From Sycobia sp. Sy_11 (lineage: Eukaryota > Arthropoda > Insecta > Hymenoptera > Epichrysomallidae), in NCBI GenBank assembly GCA_018907035.1, contig JACCIC010000125.1, forward strand, positions 1,240,001 to 1,304,000: 64,000 bases of DNA. Reading direction: 5' to 3'. This document shows positions 44,508-53,934 of this stretch, one piece after another. Position numbers and translations under genes: made by a program. The notes under the pieces are model-generated. The model did not search any database. It was not told where the DNA came from and saw only the letters and a list, made by a program, of their open reading frames with translations. Every line of letters starts with the position of its first letter. Position 1 is the stretch's first letter.

Positions 44508-45778
44508 TGTGAATAAGTCTTTCCCGTTTTTTTTCAAATTTTGAGCCTTATTGTGAAAAAATGGTTACAAATGAATTATTGAAAGTATTGGCCATCGCTA
44601 GCTACAACTTTTTCCCATCTTTCTGGCAACATACGAATCCCGTTGCGAAAAAATTCGACCGGTTTGGCCTCTATCCAGTCATCCACCCATTTTTTGGCTT
44701 ACTCGTAGGAATGGAAGTGCTGGTCAGCCAGGCCATGCGTCATCGATCTGAAGAGATGGTAATCAGACGGAGCAACGTCTGGACTATACGGCGGGTGGGG
44801 TAGGACTTCCCATTTGAGCGTTTCTAAGTATGTTTTCACCGGCGGTGCAACATGTGGGCGAGCATTGTCATGTTGCAAAATAACTTTGTCGTGCCTGTCG
44901 GAGTATTGTGGCCGTTTTTCTCGCAGTGCGCGGCTCAAACGCATCAATTGTTGTCGATAGACCTCGCCTGTGATCCTTTCATTCGGTTTCAGAAGCTCAT
45001 AGTAAACCACACCTAGCTGGTCCCACCATATACAGAGCATGAGCTTGGCGCCATGAATATTTGGCTTGGCCGTCGATGATGATGCATGGCCGGGTAGTCC
45101 CCATGATTTTCTTCGCTTTGGATTATCGTAACGTATCCACTTTTCATCGCCAGTCACGATACGATGCAGAAAACCCTTTTTTTTATGTCGCTGAAGCAGC
45201 TGTTCGCAAGAGAAAAAACGCCGTTCGACGTCTCTCAGCTTCAGTTCGTACGGCACCCAATTTCCTTGCTTTTGGATCATTCCCATGGCTTTCAAACGCT
45301 TGGAAATGGTTGTTCGGTCAACTCCCAATGCTTCAGCAAGTTCTTCTTGCGTTTGACAAGAATCTTCATCAAGCAAAGTCGCCAATTCTCGATCTTCAAA
45401 GATTTGGGGCCGCCCGGAACGCTCCTTGTCTTCCACGTCGAAATCACCGCTTTTGAAGCGTCGAAACCATCCCCGAACACTTGAATCATCGACACAACCT
45501 TCTCCATAAGCCTCCTGAAGCAATCGATGCGTCTCGGCAGCAGATTTCTTCAAATTGAACCAATAAAGTGAAACTTCCCGCAAATGACGTCGACTCGGCT
45601 CAAATTTCGACATTTTCACGATATCAAAAATTTATGATGCGAAAAAATTTTAACTAATGGGTTAGTATGGAATTGTTGACATATGAATAAGCTTTGATTA
45701 TGACATATGTAACCATTGAATACTCGCACAGTATTGGTGGCGCCATCTCTTACAAAAAACGGGAAAGACTTATTCACA
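44508..45778 (-). mobile_element. mariner element (lineage 3), nearly intact
   Basis: Inverted ends TGTGAATAAGTCTTTCCCGT at 44508 and its perfect reverse complement ending at 45778. TA precedes the left end (44506-44507), while the right flank reads CT, so one copy of the TA duplication seems mutated. The total of 1271 bp is normal for mariner. Confidence 0.9.
44565..45619 (-). pseudogene. mariner transposase with one in-frame stop, catalytic triad intact
   Basis: On the minus strand the frame starts MKMSKFEPSRRHLREVSLYW and keeps the N-terminal helix-turn-helix region (AETHRLLQEAYGEGC, VRGWFRRFKSGDFDVEDKER), the linker NWVPYELKLRD, and all three acidic residues: IVTGDEKWIRYDN, VILQHDNARPHVA and YSPDVAPSDYHLF, the last two about 34 residues apart (D34D). 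After 306 codons a TAA follows HSYE (just upstream of 44699). The same frame continues with AKKWVDDWIEAKPVEFFRNG and PERWEKVVASDGQYFQ to a natural stop at ~44565, giving ~350 residues, the usual length. A single nonsense mutation is the only defect I see. Subfamily looks mauritiana-like. Confidence 0.93.
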
Positions 45779-45970
45779 CTCCTAATAATTTTTTTAATTG
45801 TCTTGCTTCTTATGTTATACGATCATACAGATCATATAACTTTAAAATATCAAGGGATTTTTAGCCAATCAGCGCGTGGATGGGTAAAGCCTCTAATGCG
45901 CATGCCCGAGTTGACAGTACCGCCTGGCACCTCTGATTGTATCACGTATTATCTATATACAAAATTCATG

Positions 45971-47780
45971 TCAGAGGTCGAGCCTATATGTAGGCCGTTC
46001 GTTACTCTAAAAGTTAATAAATATTCCAGCATTTATTTTTGGAACTTTCTGAAAATGAAATCTAATACACCATACACATTTGTGGTCGAAAAAATGTGAA
46101 TGGCCAATAAGATACTATATTATATAAATATTCATAAGGGAATTATTAAGGAGAGTCATCAAATGTAAAATAGAACACAGACACACATGTTTGCATATCA
46201 AGGTCGCGACGGTCAAAGATTGCTGGTAAACTTCTAGAAAGCTAATGTAATGGACTTATCGATTCTTCTATTCTTGGGAATGTTGATTACAAATATCCTA
46301 GTGGCTTTTGATGGAAATGGTATTTCAATAGCAATTCAATAGGAAATTGAATTTCAAAACCATAAAAATATAGTGTTTCGAACAAATTTCAGAATATTTA
46401 AATAATTTAAATATTTATAACAAAAGTCATAGATCACATTAACGGACATTTTTTCTCTGCAATAATTTTCTACTAGCAACATTTCTGAGCTATCACAGAA
46501 GTACACCATCTACAATATTTTAGGAAGTCCCGGATAGAATTATGAATTTTTTTCTAGTTTTTTTACTAACATTATCATAAGTAAAAATATCCAAAGTAAT
46601 ATAGATTTATACATTGTTTAATCCATTACATTAGTATCTCCGGCAAGATTGAGATGAAGTATGCTTGTGTGTATATATATACTTGTGTCTGTTAAAAAAA
46701 CAAACAGATCTAAAATTATTTTGAATTTTGAAATTTTATTTATAAAGGTCATCTATTCAATCCAAAATGAAAATTTATTTTTGCTCAATATTACTCTGAG
46801 CAAGTTTTTTTAATACTATATATATATCTTTTATATTTTGGTAAACATATTTTAAGTACAGCGAATATATTTTCAAAAATTCATAATTTACTTTTTTTTA
46901 TTATTTTTAATTAAAGAAGTTGCAACGGTTATTTTTATTATTTTTTTATTTATTAATTTGTTGTTAATCTATACTTTCCCTTTCTTTTATCCTTTTTGGT
47001 GAAAGATAACTGGTAACTTCTCAATATTTATTTCGATTTTTTTTAATTTTGTATTTTTCAATTGATTTTTATTCATTTATTTGCAAATTAACATTAGTTT
47101 AGAGTAGAGTATTTATAATATTAATAACTTAATTTTTTATAGCTGTAATAAACAATAACGTGAAAAGAAATGCTTAGAAATTATATGTAGCACAAATATG
47201 TTATATAACACAGTTTACTATAATTAAAATGTATTATGAAAATTGATAAGCTATTCGTATAAGCAGAAATTAGTCATGCCATCAAATGCATCCGATCATA
47301 AGGAAAAGTAATTCTTGCTCTCGCTATAAACATCGTCCGCAGTGGCACTGGAGCTTCAAAGGCTAAGGGATGCAGGTTTTCGTATAAATTGCAGAAGTAC
47401 AAAATATGTCACATTGTGCATATTAAATTCTATGTATAAAATTCTTACAGTATTAAATTCTAAAAACTCTATACAATTTTATACATAGAAACGCCCCAGA
47501 ACGTGCCTGATGGCTACAGGTATTACCTAATTTATTCATCCATCAAATTGTAATAGTAGTGCCATCTTATAGATGAAGACTGCAATTTGATCTAACATTT
47601 TCATCTATATGAATGTGTTTTTTTATAAAGTTTATCTTTTCTGATAGTAGATAAAAATTTAAGTTCTGGAGGATTTATCTCTTCACTCATTTTGTTACCG
47701 CTCCTACAATCTCGCATCTACCCTACCCTCGTGTATGCTTACTCTTTTTGAGGACACCACGTAGGTAGCATTATTTTTAA
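45971..47780. other. AT-rich DNA, no gene seen
   Basis: 1.8 kb without recognisable genes or structured repeats. The frame at 45716-46099 runs across the right end of the mariner and the palindrome arm and is chance. Confidence 0.45.
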
Positions 47781-47814
47781 AATATCTGATGAGTTAAGGA
47801 ATCATATATGGTCT

Positions 47815-48790
47815 ACAACTTTGCCTTCGTCATTTTTTTCCGAATGTCGAGGCTTTATTGTAAATAACTGGTTATACGTATAATTCAAAGTATTTTCATC
47901 GCTGGTTAATACTTTCTCCCATCTTTTTGGTAGCATACAAAGTCCGCGTTGAAAACACTGGTCATCTTTTGAAGCGATCCATGAATCGATCCAATTTTTT
48001 ACTTCTTCATATGACTAGCAGTGCTGGTCAGCCAGGCCATGTGCTATTGATCGAAACAAGTGATACTACGCAGAAGCAACATTTGGAGAATACGGTGGGT
48101 AGGGTAGAATTTCCCATTTCAACGATTTCAAATATGTCTTGACCACATTCGCAACATGGGATCAAGCATTGTCATACTGTAAAATAACTTTTTATGTCTA
48201 TCGTTGTGTTACAGTCGTTTGTCGTTCAATTCTCGGCTCAAACGCATTAATTGCGTTTAATAACGATTGCCTGTGATTGTTTCAGTTGGTTTTCACAACT
48301 CATAATAAACTACGCCGAGCTGACCCCACCAAATACAGAGCATGACCTTGGAATCGTGAATATTCGGTTTGGCCGTCGACGTGGAAACATGGCCGGGATA
48401 TTCCCATTATTTTCTGTGCTTGGGATTATCGTAATGAATTCAAGTTTCGTCCCCAGCTACAATGTGATACAAAAATCCTTTCCGTCTTTACCCTTTAAGC
48501 AGCTGTTCATAAGCAAACAAACACCGTTTAACATCTCTCGGCTTCAATTCGTACGGTACCCAATCTCCTTGTTTCTAAATCATTCCCATGACTTTCAGGC
48601 GTTTTGAAATGGCTTATTGTCTTACTTCCAATAATCTTGCTAATTCTTGTTGCAAAACCTTCTCTCTTCCACCGCCATGCCGAGCTTCGACGTGAAAATC
48701 ACCCTTCTTGAAGCGTTCAAATCACTCTCGGCACGTTCTTTCACTAATAGCAACCTCACCATAGTTATTTGAAAATTCTTATACACGTAA
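47815..48790 (-). pseudogene. Degenerate mariner transposase related to the 44.5-kb copy
   Basis: The DNA is alignable by eye to 44545-45540: AGTGCTGGTCAGCCAGGCCATG (48018-48039, broken here only for description), TACAGAGCATGA(G/C)CTTGG and GGCCGTCGA..GGCCGG occur in the same order. Minus-strand coding remains include the region of CATGTTGC/HDNA and the [12 protein letters not shown] equivalent (CACCAAATACAGAGCAT). Many stops and frameshifts are present, so it is a much older copy. No clear terminal repeats were found. Confidence 0.8.
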
Positions 48791-49530
48791 TAATTTAACG
48801 TCATTATTGCTACAATAATATTATGCTTATTGTATATTATAAATAGGTATTGCAGAAGGATTTTTATAAATCAACATAAAGATTTTAAAAGTGATAATGA
48901 AAGTATTTACACATGTTTTTTAAACATAATTTTTACTGTTTAAGCCAAGAACATAACTGATGAGACACCTTCAAAGATACTATTTTTGATTATCTTATAT
49001 CTGTTTTAATTATTGATTATTAATTATAGATTTTATTCGATTTATAATTTAATTTTAATTATAAATTCTGTGGTTCATTATTTATCTGAAAAATTTCCAT
49101 AAATAGTAATTTATTTTCTAAAACATTATACACTGTTCAATAAAAATTAAGCTGTTTATAATACAGTTTATTGATATATTTAATTAGTGAAATGTCTATG
49201 TAAATATATCAGAATTATTTTTTAATTTTAAAGTAGATGAAATAGGTTTTCAAATTTACTAAAAATTAATATTTTTATAATTTTTCGTAGTTTTTAAAAG
49301 TTATAATACATTATTTAAAAGTAAACGTTAGTGAAAATCCAAATTTTGCTTCTCATTATGAATTGGATATATTTTGTAACAGTTGTCTGATCTATATTTT
49401 TAAGTGACTATTTTGTTAAAATATTTGAATTATATGATTTTATGTTTAAACTTTTAATAGAGAATAAAAAATAATCTACATATATCATTGCAAAAGGTGG
49501 CATCAAAATATCAAGTATCAAAATATCAAA
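48791..49530. other. AT-rich DNA, nothing recognised
   Basis: No frame or repeat worth calling. Confidence 0.45.
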
Positions 49531-49532
49531 AA

Positions 49533-49940
49533 CCACTATAACCTTGCTGCCTCCCTCTTTCGCGTAGGAATCACAAACAGTGCGAGCTGTGAATGCAACG
49601 CAGAAAATCAAGATCTCAATCATATATTCTGGCAATGTCCACTTTTAAACTCAACAAGAACAGAACTCTTAAGAAAATTAAGTAAACAAAATATAACCCT
49701 TCCAATAAATATTGAATCATGCTTAGCCTTATGTAATGTAAATGTGCTCAAACATCTCTGTACATTTCTTGAAAATTGTAATTTAAATATCTAAGCCACT
49801 TATCATAAACACCTATGTTAAAATTTAATATATGTAGCGTCTATTATATTATTACATGTACAATGATACTAATATGTGATTGATATAGCTGTATAAACCC
49901 TTCTGGGTTTCAGTAAGCTTAAATAAAAAAAAAAAAAAAG
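49533..49940 (+). mobile_element. LINE 3' end (I/Jockey-like), 5' truncated, with poly(A)
   Basis: One + frame reads YNLAASLFRVGITNSASCEC, then NAENQDLNHIFWQCPLLNST and ends LENCNLNI at a TAA near 49793. CxCxxxxxxxxxHxxxxC is the Cys/His motif at the end of many LINE ORF2 proteins. A ~130-bp 3' untranslated region follows and ends in A(15) at 49925-49939. All upstream RT and endonuclease sequence is missing, a typical 5' truncation. It differs from the R1-like element at 1-4510, which uses a CxxC...H..C knuckle and shows no poly(A). Confidence 0.82.
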
Positions 49941-50254
49941 AAAAAAAATCAAGTCTTAAAAATTTTTTATAAATACTATTTGTATCCTAAATATTTTCAT
50001 TTGATATACATAACTACAACGCTCTATACTTGTGTAAAAGAATCAGTTTATATTCGTAACCAAGATAAATTATATCCCCTCCTCCAACCGTCAACAATTA
50101 CACTTGATAAACTAGTTATAAATTAGGTCATTAACTACTGATCGCATTTACACGACCTGCACAAGGTCGTGTGCATATATGTGCCTGCATAATTTTTCCT
50201 TTTTCAATTAACCTGTATAAAGCTTAAATAGCGCCTCACATTATTATTTTTACA
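49941..50254. other. Spacer, no gene seen
   Basis: AT-rich, nothing recognised. Confidence 0.4.
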
Positions 50255-50555
50255 GGTAAACTATCAATACCTGATCAGGGCCTATACTACACGTTTCATC
50301 GATTTGTACTCGTACTACTTCGTAATATTTGTAGCGTATACTGTACTGATCACAATATGGTCATTTATAGAGGTACAGAGGGTCAATTCAGAAAAGTTTC
50401 CAGTAAATTGCCAGTATATATGGCAATGCTTCCAAGTATTATATTATATTTGCACATATGTTTTCGGTATCAATGTCATGTACAGTTTTGTAATTACAAG
50501 TTTGCAAAATGTTAATACTGATATTCAAATACTTCACGTATTTAGTCTAATGTAA
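50255..50555 (+). CDS. Candidate host exon encoding a multi-pass membrane segment (tentative)
   Basis: A pyrimidine-rich tract and ACAG at ~50241-50254 could be a splice acceptor. The frame that opens there runs 99 codons to a TAA at 50553-50555. It starts VNYQYLIRAYTTRFIDLYSY and contains two to three hydrophobic segments (FVIFVAYTVLITIWSFI, CFQVLYYICTYVFGINVM). The pattern of Tyr/Phe-rich membrane helices with short charged loops recalls insect chemoreceptors, but no diagnostic motif is visible, and AT-rich DNA favours such residues by chance. No adjoining exon was found. Confidence 0.28.
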
Positions 50556-50741
50556 CGGATTTGGTGTAATGATCAGTAAGACAGAAAACCGTTTCTGACT
50601 GTGACAACAATGACGTAAAACTTGCAGTTTCAAAATTGTTTCATGAAATTGGTTTGATCACGTTTAAAAAAAGTCTATGAATACAGCATTACCGTATGTA
50701 TGTACTGATAAGAGTTATAGCTCTTGCTCAGTGACTGTATA

Positions 50742-52039
50742 CGAGGGTGGATTGATAAGTTTCCGGCCTGACAAAGAGATGGCGCCACTAGCCTTAACTT
50801 GAGGTGGCGTTCTATAGTACCATCCTTAGATAGCTTATAGCTATAGTTTCAGTCCGATCGCCATGCTAGTTTAGGTTTGAAAGCACGCTGAACAAGATGC
50901 TTCTGTGTTTTTCGTAAAAATGAAAAAGCTGGAAAATCGTGCTGTCATCACATACTTTTATTTGAAGGGGTTAACGCCGAAGGAAATTAAAGAAGAGATG
51001 GATTCAACACTAGGGACATCCTCCCCATCATATTCAACCGTTAAGCAGTGGCTTTCCGAGTTTAAAAAGGGTCGTGTGAGCACCTCTGATGAGTCTCGCT
51101 GAGGACGCCCCATTGAGGTCACAATTCCAGATATGATCAAAAAAATCCATCAAATAATGCTGACAGACCGCAGATTAAAAGTGCGTGAGATAGATGAAAC
51201 CTGTAAGATGTCATATGAAAGTATACAAAATATTTTGCACCAACATTTGTATATGGAAAAGCTCTGTGCAAGATGGGTACCGCGTTTGCTAACAGTCGAC
51301 CAAAAATTGATTAGAAAGAACATTTCTACCGCCAATTTGGCGTTATATAAGCGTAATCCAAGCGAATTTTTGCGTTGATTCTTAACCGTTGACGAAACTT
51401 GGATCCACCACTTCACTCCTGAAACTAAACAACAGTCTAAATAGTGGATTGGACCAGAGGAACCATCTGGCAAATCACCAAAGAAGGCAAAAACAATTTT
51501 TCGGCGAACAAGATTATGGCTACTGTTTTTTGGGATGCGAGAGGTATTATATACATTAATTACCTTGAAAAGGGTAAAACTATCACTGGTCAATACTACG
51601 CAGACTTATTGCAATGTTTGAGCCACGAAGTGAAAATTAAACGATTTCATCTGGCGAAGAAAAAAATCTTGTTTCATCACGATAATGTACCAGTGCACAC
51701 ATCAATCGTTGCGATGGCTAAAATTATCGATCTGAAGTTTGAATTGATGCTGCACCCGCCCTACTCTCCAGACCTAACCCCAAGTGACTATTATCTGTTT
51801 CCTAACCTCAAAAAATGGCTTGGCAGTAAGAGATTTGGGGACAATGAAGAAGTAATCGAAGTTGTAAATGGGTGTTTTGAAGAACTCGACGAATCAGTCT
51901 ATAGAGATGACATTACTAGACAAGAACACCGCTATGAGAAATGTATCAGCTTTGAAGGAGATTATGTTGAGAAATAAAAAAAAATTCTTAAAACCGTTGT
52001 TTTTCTTGGTCAGGCCGGAAACATATCAATTCACCCTTG
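50742..52039 (+). mobile_element. mariner element (lineage 4) with intact ends
   Basis: The left end CGAGGGTGGATTGATAAGTT (50742) matches the reverse complement of the right end (to 52039) apart from a few changes, extending to TTTCCGGCCTGAC. TA lies on both sides (50740-50741, 52040-52041). Length 1298 bp. The sequence right of the TA is a PLE arm fragment, so the mariner landed in or beside a PLE. Confidence 0.93.
50920..51977 (+). pseudogene. mariner transposase (lineage 4), lightly damaged
   Basis: Frame 1 (from ~50905) reads LENRAVITYFYLKGLTPKEI and STVKQWLSEFKKGR, then a TGA (after ESR). It continues in frame with GRPIEVT, RLKVREIDETCKMSYESIQN and ARWVPRLLTVDQK, a second TGA, then FLTVDETWIHHFTPETKQQS with the first Asp, and a TAG. 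A frameshift near 51500 leads to MATVFWDARGIIYINYLEKG, KILFHHDNVPVHTS with the second Asp, and PPYSPDLTPSDYYLFPNLKK with the third. The natural end is EGDYVEK at 51977. Three nonsense codons and one frameshift are the visible damage. All three acidic residues are present. Confidence 0.9.
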
Positions 52040-52041
52040 TA

Positions 52042-52090
52042 TGTATTAAATTAACAAATATTTTTATCGGTCTTATAGTCCTTATAATAC
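52042..52090. repeat. PLE arm fragment
   Basis: TTAACAAATATTTTTATCGG followed by TCTTATAGTCC resembles the outer end of the PLE inverted repeats (for example 13845-13880). The mariner at 50742-52039 borders it directly. Confidence 0.6.
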
Positions 52091-52189
52091 AGTATATTAG
52101 CTAAAATAATGACAGTTAACTAACATCGCTCTATTTATGCTTCCAAATATCGGTGCTAATCAGCGACGGAGGTCTACGATGCGTTTATA

Positions 52190-52312
52190 AACAAAGCACG
52201 TGTAAATTATTACAACGATGCCTGTGTTAATCGGCCGAGACTGGGATTTGAACTCGGATCACCGAGTTACATGTCCTTCGCTCTAGCCATCAAGCCATCG
52301 TAAGGCTCAAAA
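52190..52312 (-). repeat. tRNA-related SINE-like repeat, copy 1
   Basis: On the minus strand it has GATGGCTTGATGGCTAGAGC (A-box-like) and GAGTTCAAATCCCAG (B-box-like), the internal RNA polymerase III promoter arrangement, then ~60 bases ending TAATAATTTACACGTGCTTT. The anticodon-like stem does not pair well, so this is not a functional tRNA gene. Copy 2 is at 52462-52585. Confidence 0.65.
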
Positions 52313-52461
52313 TAAAACTTATTAGTACAATATATTATATTAAAAATTAAAAATAAAGATAAAATAAATTAATAATAAAATTACAATTAAAATTAAAATA
52401 AAATAATAAATAAAATAAAAATAATAAAAGTAATATTCTATGTTAATATCCATATTAATAT

Positions 52462-52585
52462 TAGATAAAGCACATGTAAATTATTACAGTGGTACTTATG
52501 ACAATCGGCTGAGACCGGGATTTGAACTCGGATCACCAAGTTACTAGTCCTTCGCTCTAGCGATCGAGCCATCGTAGGCCTCTAA
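52462..52585 (-). repeat. tRNA-related SINE-like repeat, copy 2
   Basis: Minus strand: GATGGCTCGATCGCTAGAGC and GAGTTCAAATCCCGG, then AATAATTTACATGTGCTTTA. It aligns with copy 1 over ~120 bp at roughly 85% by eye. The two copies have the same orientation, about 150 bp of AT-rich DNA apart. Confidence 0.65.
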
Positions 52586-52647
52586 ATTTATTAGCCTAAC
52601 ATTTATAGGACCCCCTTTTTTCTTAACTTAAATGCGAAATACAAATT

Positions 52648-53193
52648 CTATATTAATAAGGAATGATAAGTGTTGTCCAGTTTACTCGACTCTAACATTA
52701 AATTTACATTATTGGAATTCTTGAAAATATGAATATTTTCAAGAGTTTCTCTTTTATATTTATTCTTAATACCATGTTCCAAAATATTTACATTTTCAAA
52801 GTCGAAAGAATGTAACAAGTTTAAACTATGTTCTTTTAGCCGGGATGTAGCATTCATGCTTCGTAAACTATACTGATGTTCATATATTCTATCGTTTAGG
52901 TATCTTCCCGATTGCCCAATAAAATATTTGTCACAATCTTTACAATTTCTTTTGTATACAACTCCTGTTTTCAAACATTTATCATCCTTATCTTTACAAT
53001 TATTAAATAGTTTTCTTATATTATTATTGTTTCTAAAGTAAACTTGAATATTATGCTTTTTACATGCACTTCTAATTCTTTTAGATAATCCTTTTACATA
53101 TGGTAATACCACGATTTTATTATTATTATCCCTCTTTTCCATATTACGTTCTCTAGTGCTATTATAAATTTGATCCGCTCTCTCTGCAATCAT
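52648..53193 (-). pseudogene. PLE GIY-YIG endonuclease region
   Basis: 181 residues: VVLPYVKGLSKRIRSACKKH (end of RT/linker), NNCKDKDDKCLKTGVVYKRNC, then CDKYFIGQSGRYLNDRIYEH, the GIY-YIG-type nuclease as in the 15-kb copy, with YxxxxxG spacing conserved but YYIGQT changed to YFIGQS. It ends YHSLLI near the usual C-terminus. It is separated from the RT ORF by a frameshift at ~53195-53205. Confidence 0.88.
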
Positions 53194-53207
53194 TTTATCT
53201 ATAAAGT

Positions 53208-53865
53208 CTATTGGATAATCATTGTTAACGAATATCTGTTTATTAAATTAATATTTAAACTATCTTTTCTAAAATCTCTGTGTGATAATTTGATTGCTCT
53301 GTCGATGACTCCCTTTACAATACCTATCTTGTTTCCGAATAGATGGTGTGAGCTAAAATTTAACAACCTACCTGACCATGTAGGTTTTCTGTACCGATTT
53401 AATTTTACTCTGTTATCACTAACTCTAATAATATTGTCGTCCAAAAAACTTAATTTATTATCTAATTCTAATTCCCTTGTATATTTAATTCGTTCATGGA
53501 TGGAATTAAAAACATTCACCATTTCGTCTACACACCTTCCTGGTACAATTCTGAAGATATCATCAACATATATTTTATAGATAATTGGTTCAAAATTCAA
53601 CTTATTTAATGAATATTTTCCAATTTTTGTATTACGAAATTAACAATCACCGGCGATAAAGGTGATTCCATTGGACAGCCATATTTTTCTTCATAAAAAT
53701 TATTTTGAAAGGAAAAAATTGTGTTATAAAAACTAAATTTATTGCCTTTATAAATTCATCATTTACTAATTTTGTATGTATGTTAATTTCTGATCATTTT
53801 TCTTCTATAATTTCTTTAAAGAAATCTAACGGTACATTTGTAAATAAAGAGTTTGCATCCAATGA

Positions 53866-53868
<3 letters not shown>
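53208..53868 (-). pseudogene. PLE reverse transcriptase region, frameshifted
   Basis: SLFTNVPLDFFKEIIEE at ~53800-53850 is RT motif A, preceded by LDAN. YGCPMESPLSPVIVNF near 53640-53690 is motif B with Gly to Glu. IYKIYVDDIFRIV at 53560-53595 is the catalytic YVDD box. WSGRLLNFSSHHLFGNKIG follows (residues after the palm). Stops occur at ~53790 and ~53620, and a shift links to the endonuclease. The copy is inactive. Confidence 0.85.

Positions 53869-53871
<3 letters not shown>

Positions 53872-53931
<60 letters not shown>
53872..53931. repeat. (TA)n microsatellite
   Basis: About 58 bp of perfect (TA)n between the PLE remnant and the LTR. Confidence 0.97.

Positions 53932-53934
<3 letters not shown>

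Larger units (their letters stand above)
44050..45970. mobile_element. Palindromic (foldback/MITE-like) element, interrupted by a mariner
   Basis: Left arm ~44075-44235 and right arm ~45783-45945 are reverse complements. Shared blocks, in order, are GCCAGGCGGTACTGCCAACT, GATTGGCTAAAA, GATATTTTAAAGTTATATGATC and TATAC...AAGCAAGAC. Homology is about 150 bp with ~20% difference. Between the left arm and the mariner lies AAT-rich filler. The right arm starts directly after the mariner end, so the mariner appears inserted at or near the inner edge of this arm. No coding sequence belongs to the palindrome itself. Confidence 0.75.
52640..53870 (-). mobile_element. Penelope-like element, 5' truncated (minus)
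   Basis: A second PLE copy, from RT motif A (near 53860) to the end of the GIY-YIG domain (52648). It ends upstream at a (TA)n tract (53873-53930) where an LTR is inserted. Unlike the copy at 14 kb it retains motif A but has more frame breaks. Confidence 0.85.

Noticed and set aside
45061..45484. Plus-strand frames of 106-131 residues
   Set aside because: They are antisense shadows of the mariner transposase gene.
52190..52585. Two tRNA genes
   Set aside because: A- and B-box-like sequences are present, but the anticodon stem does not pair and acceptor arms do not match, so SINE-like repeats are the better call.
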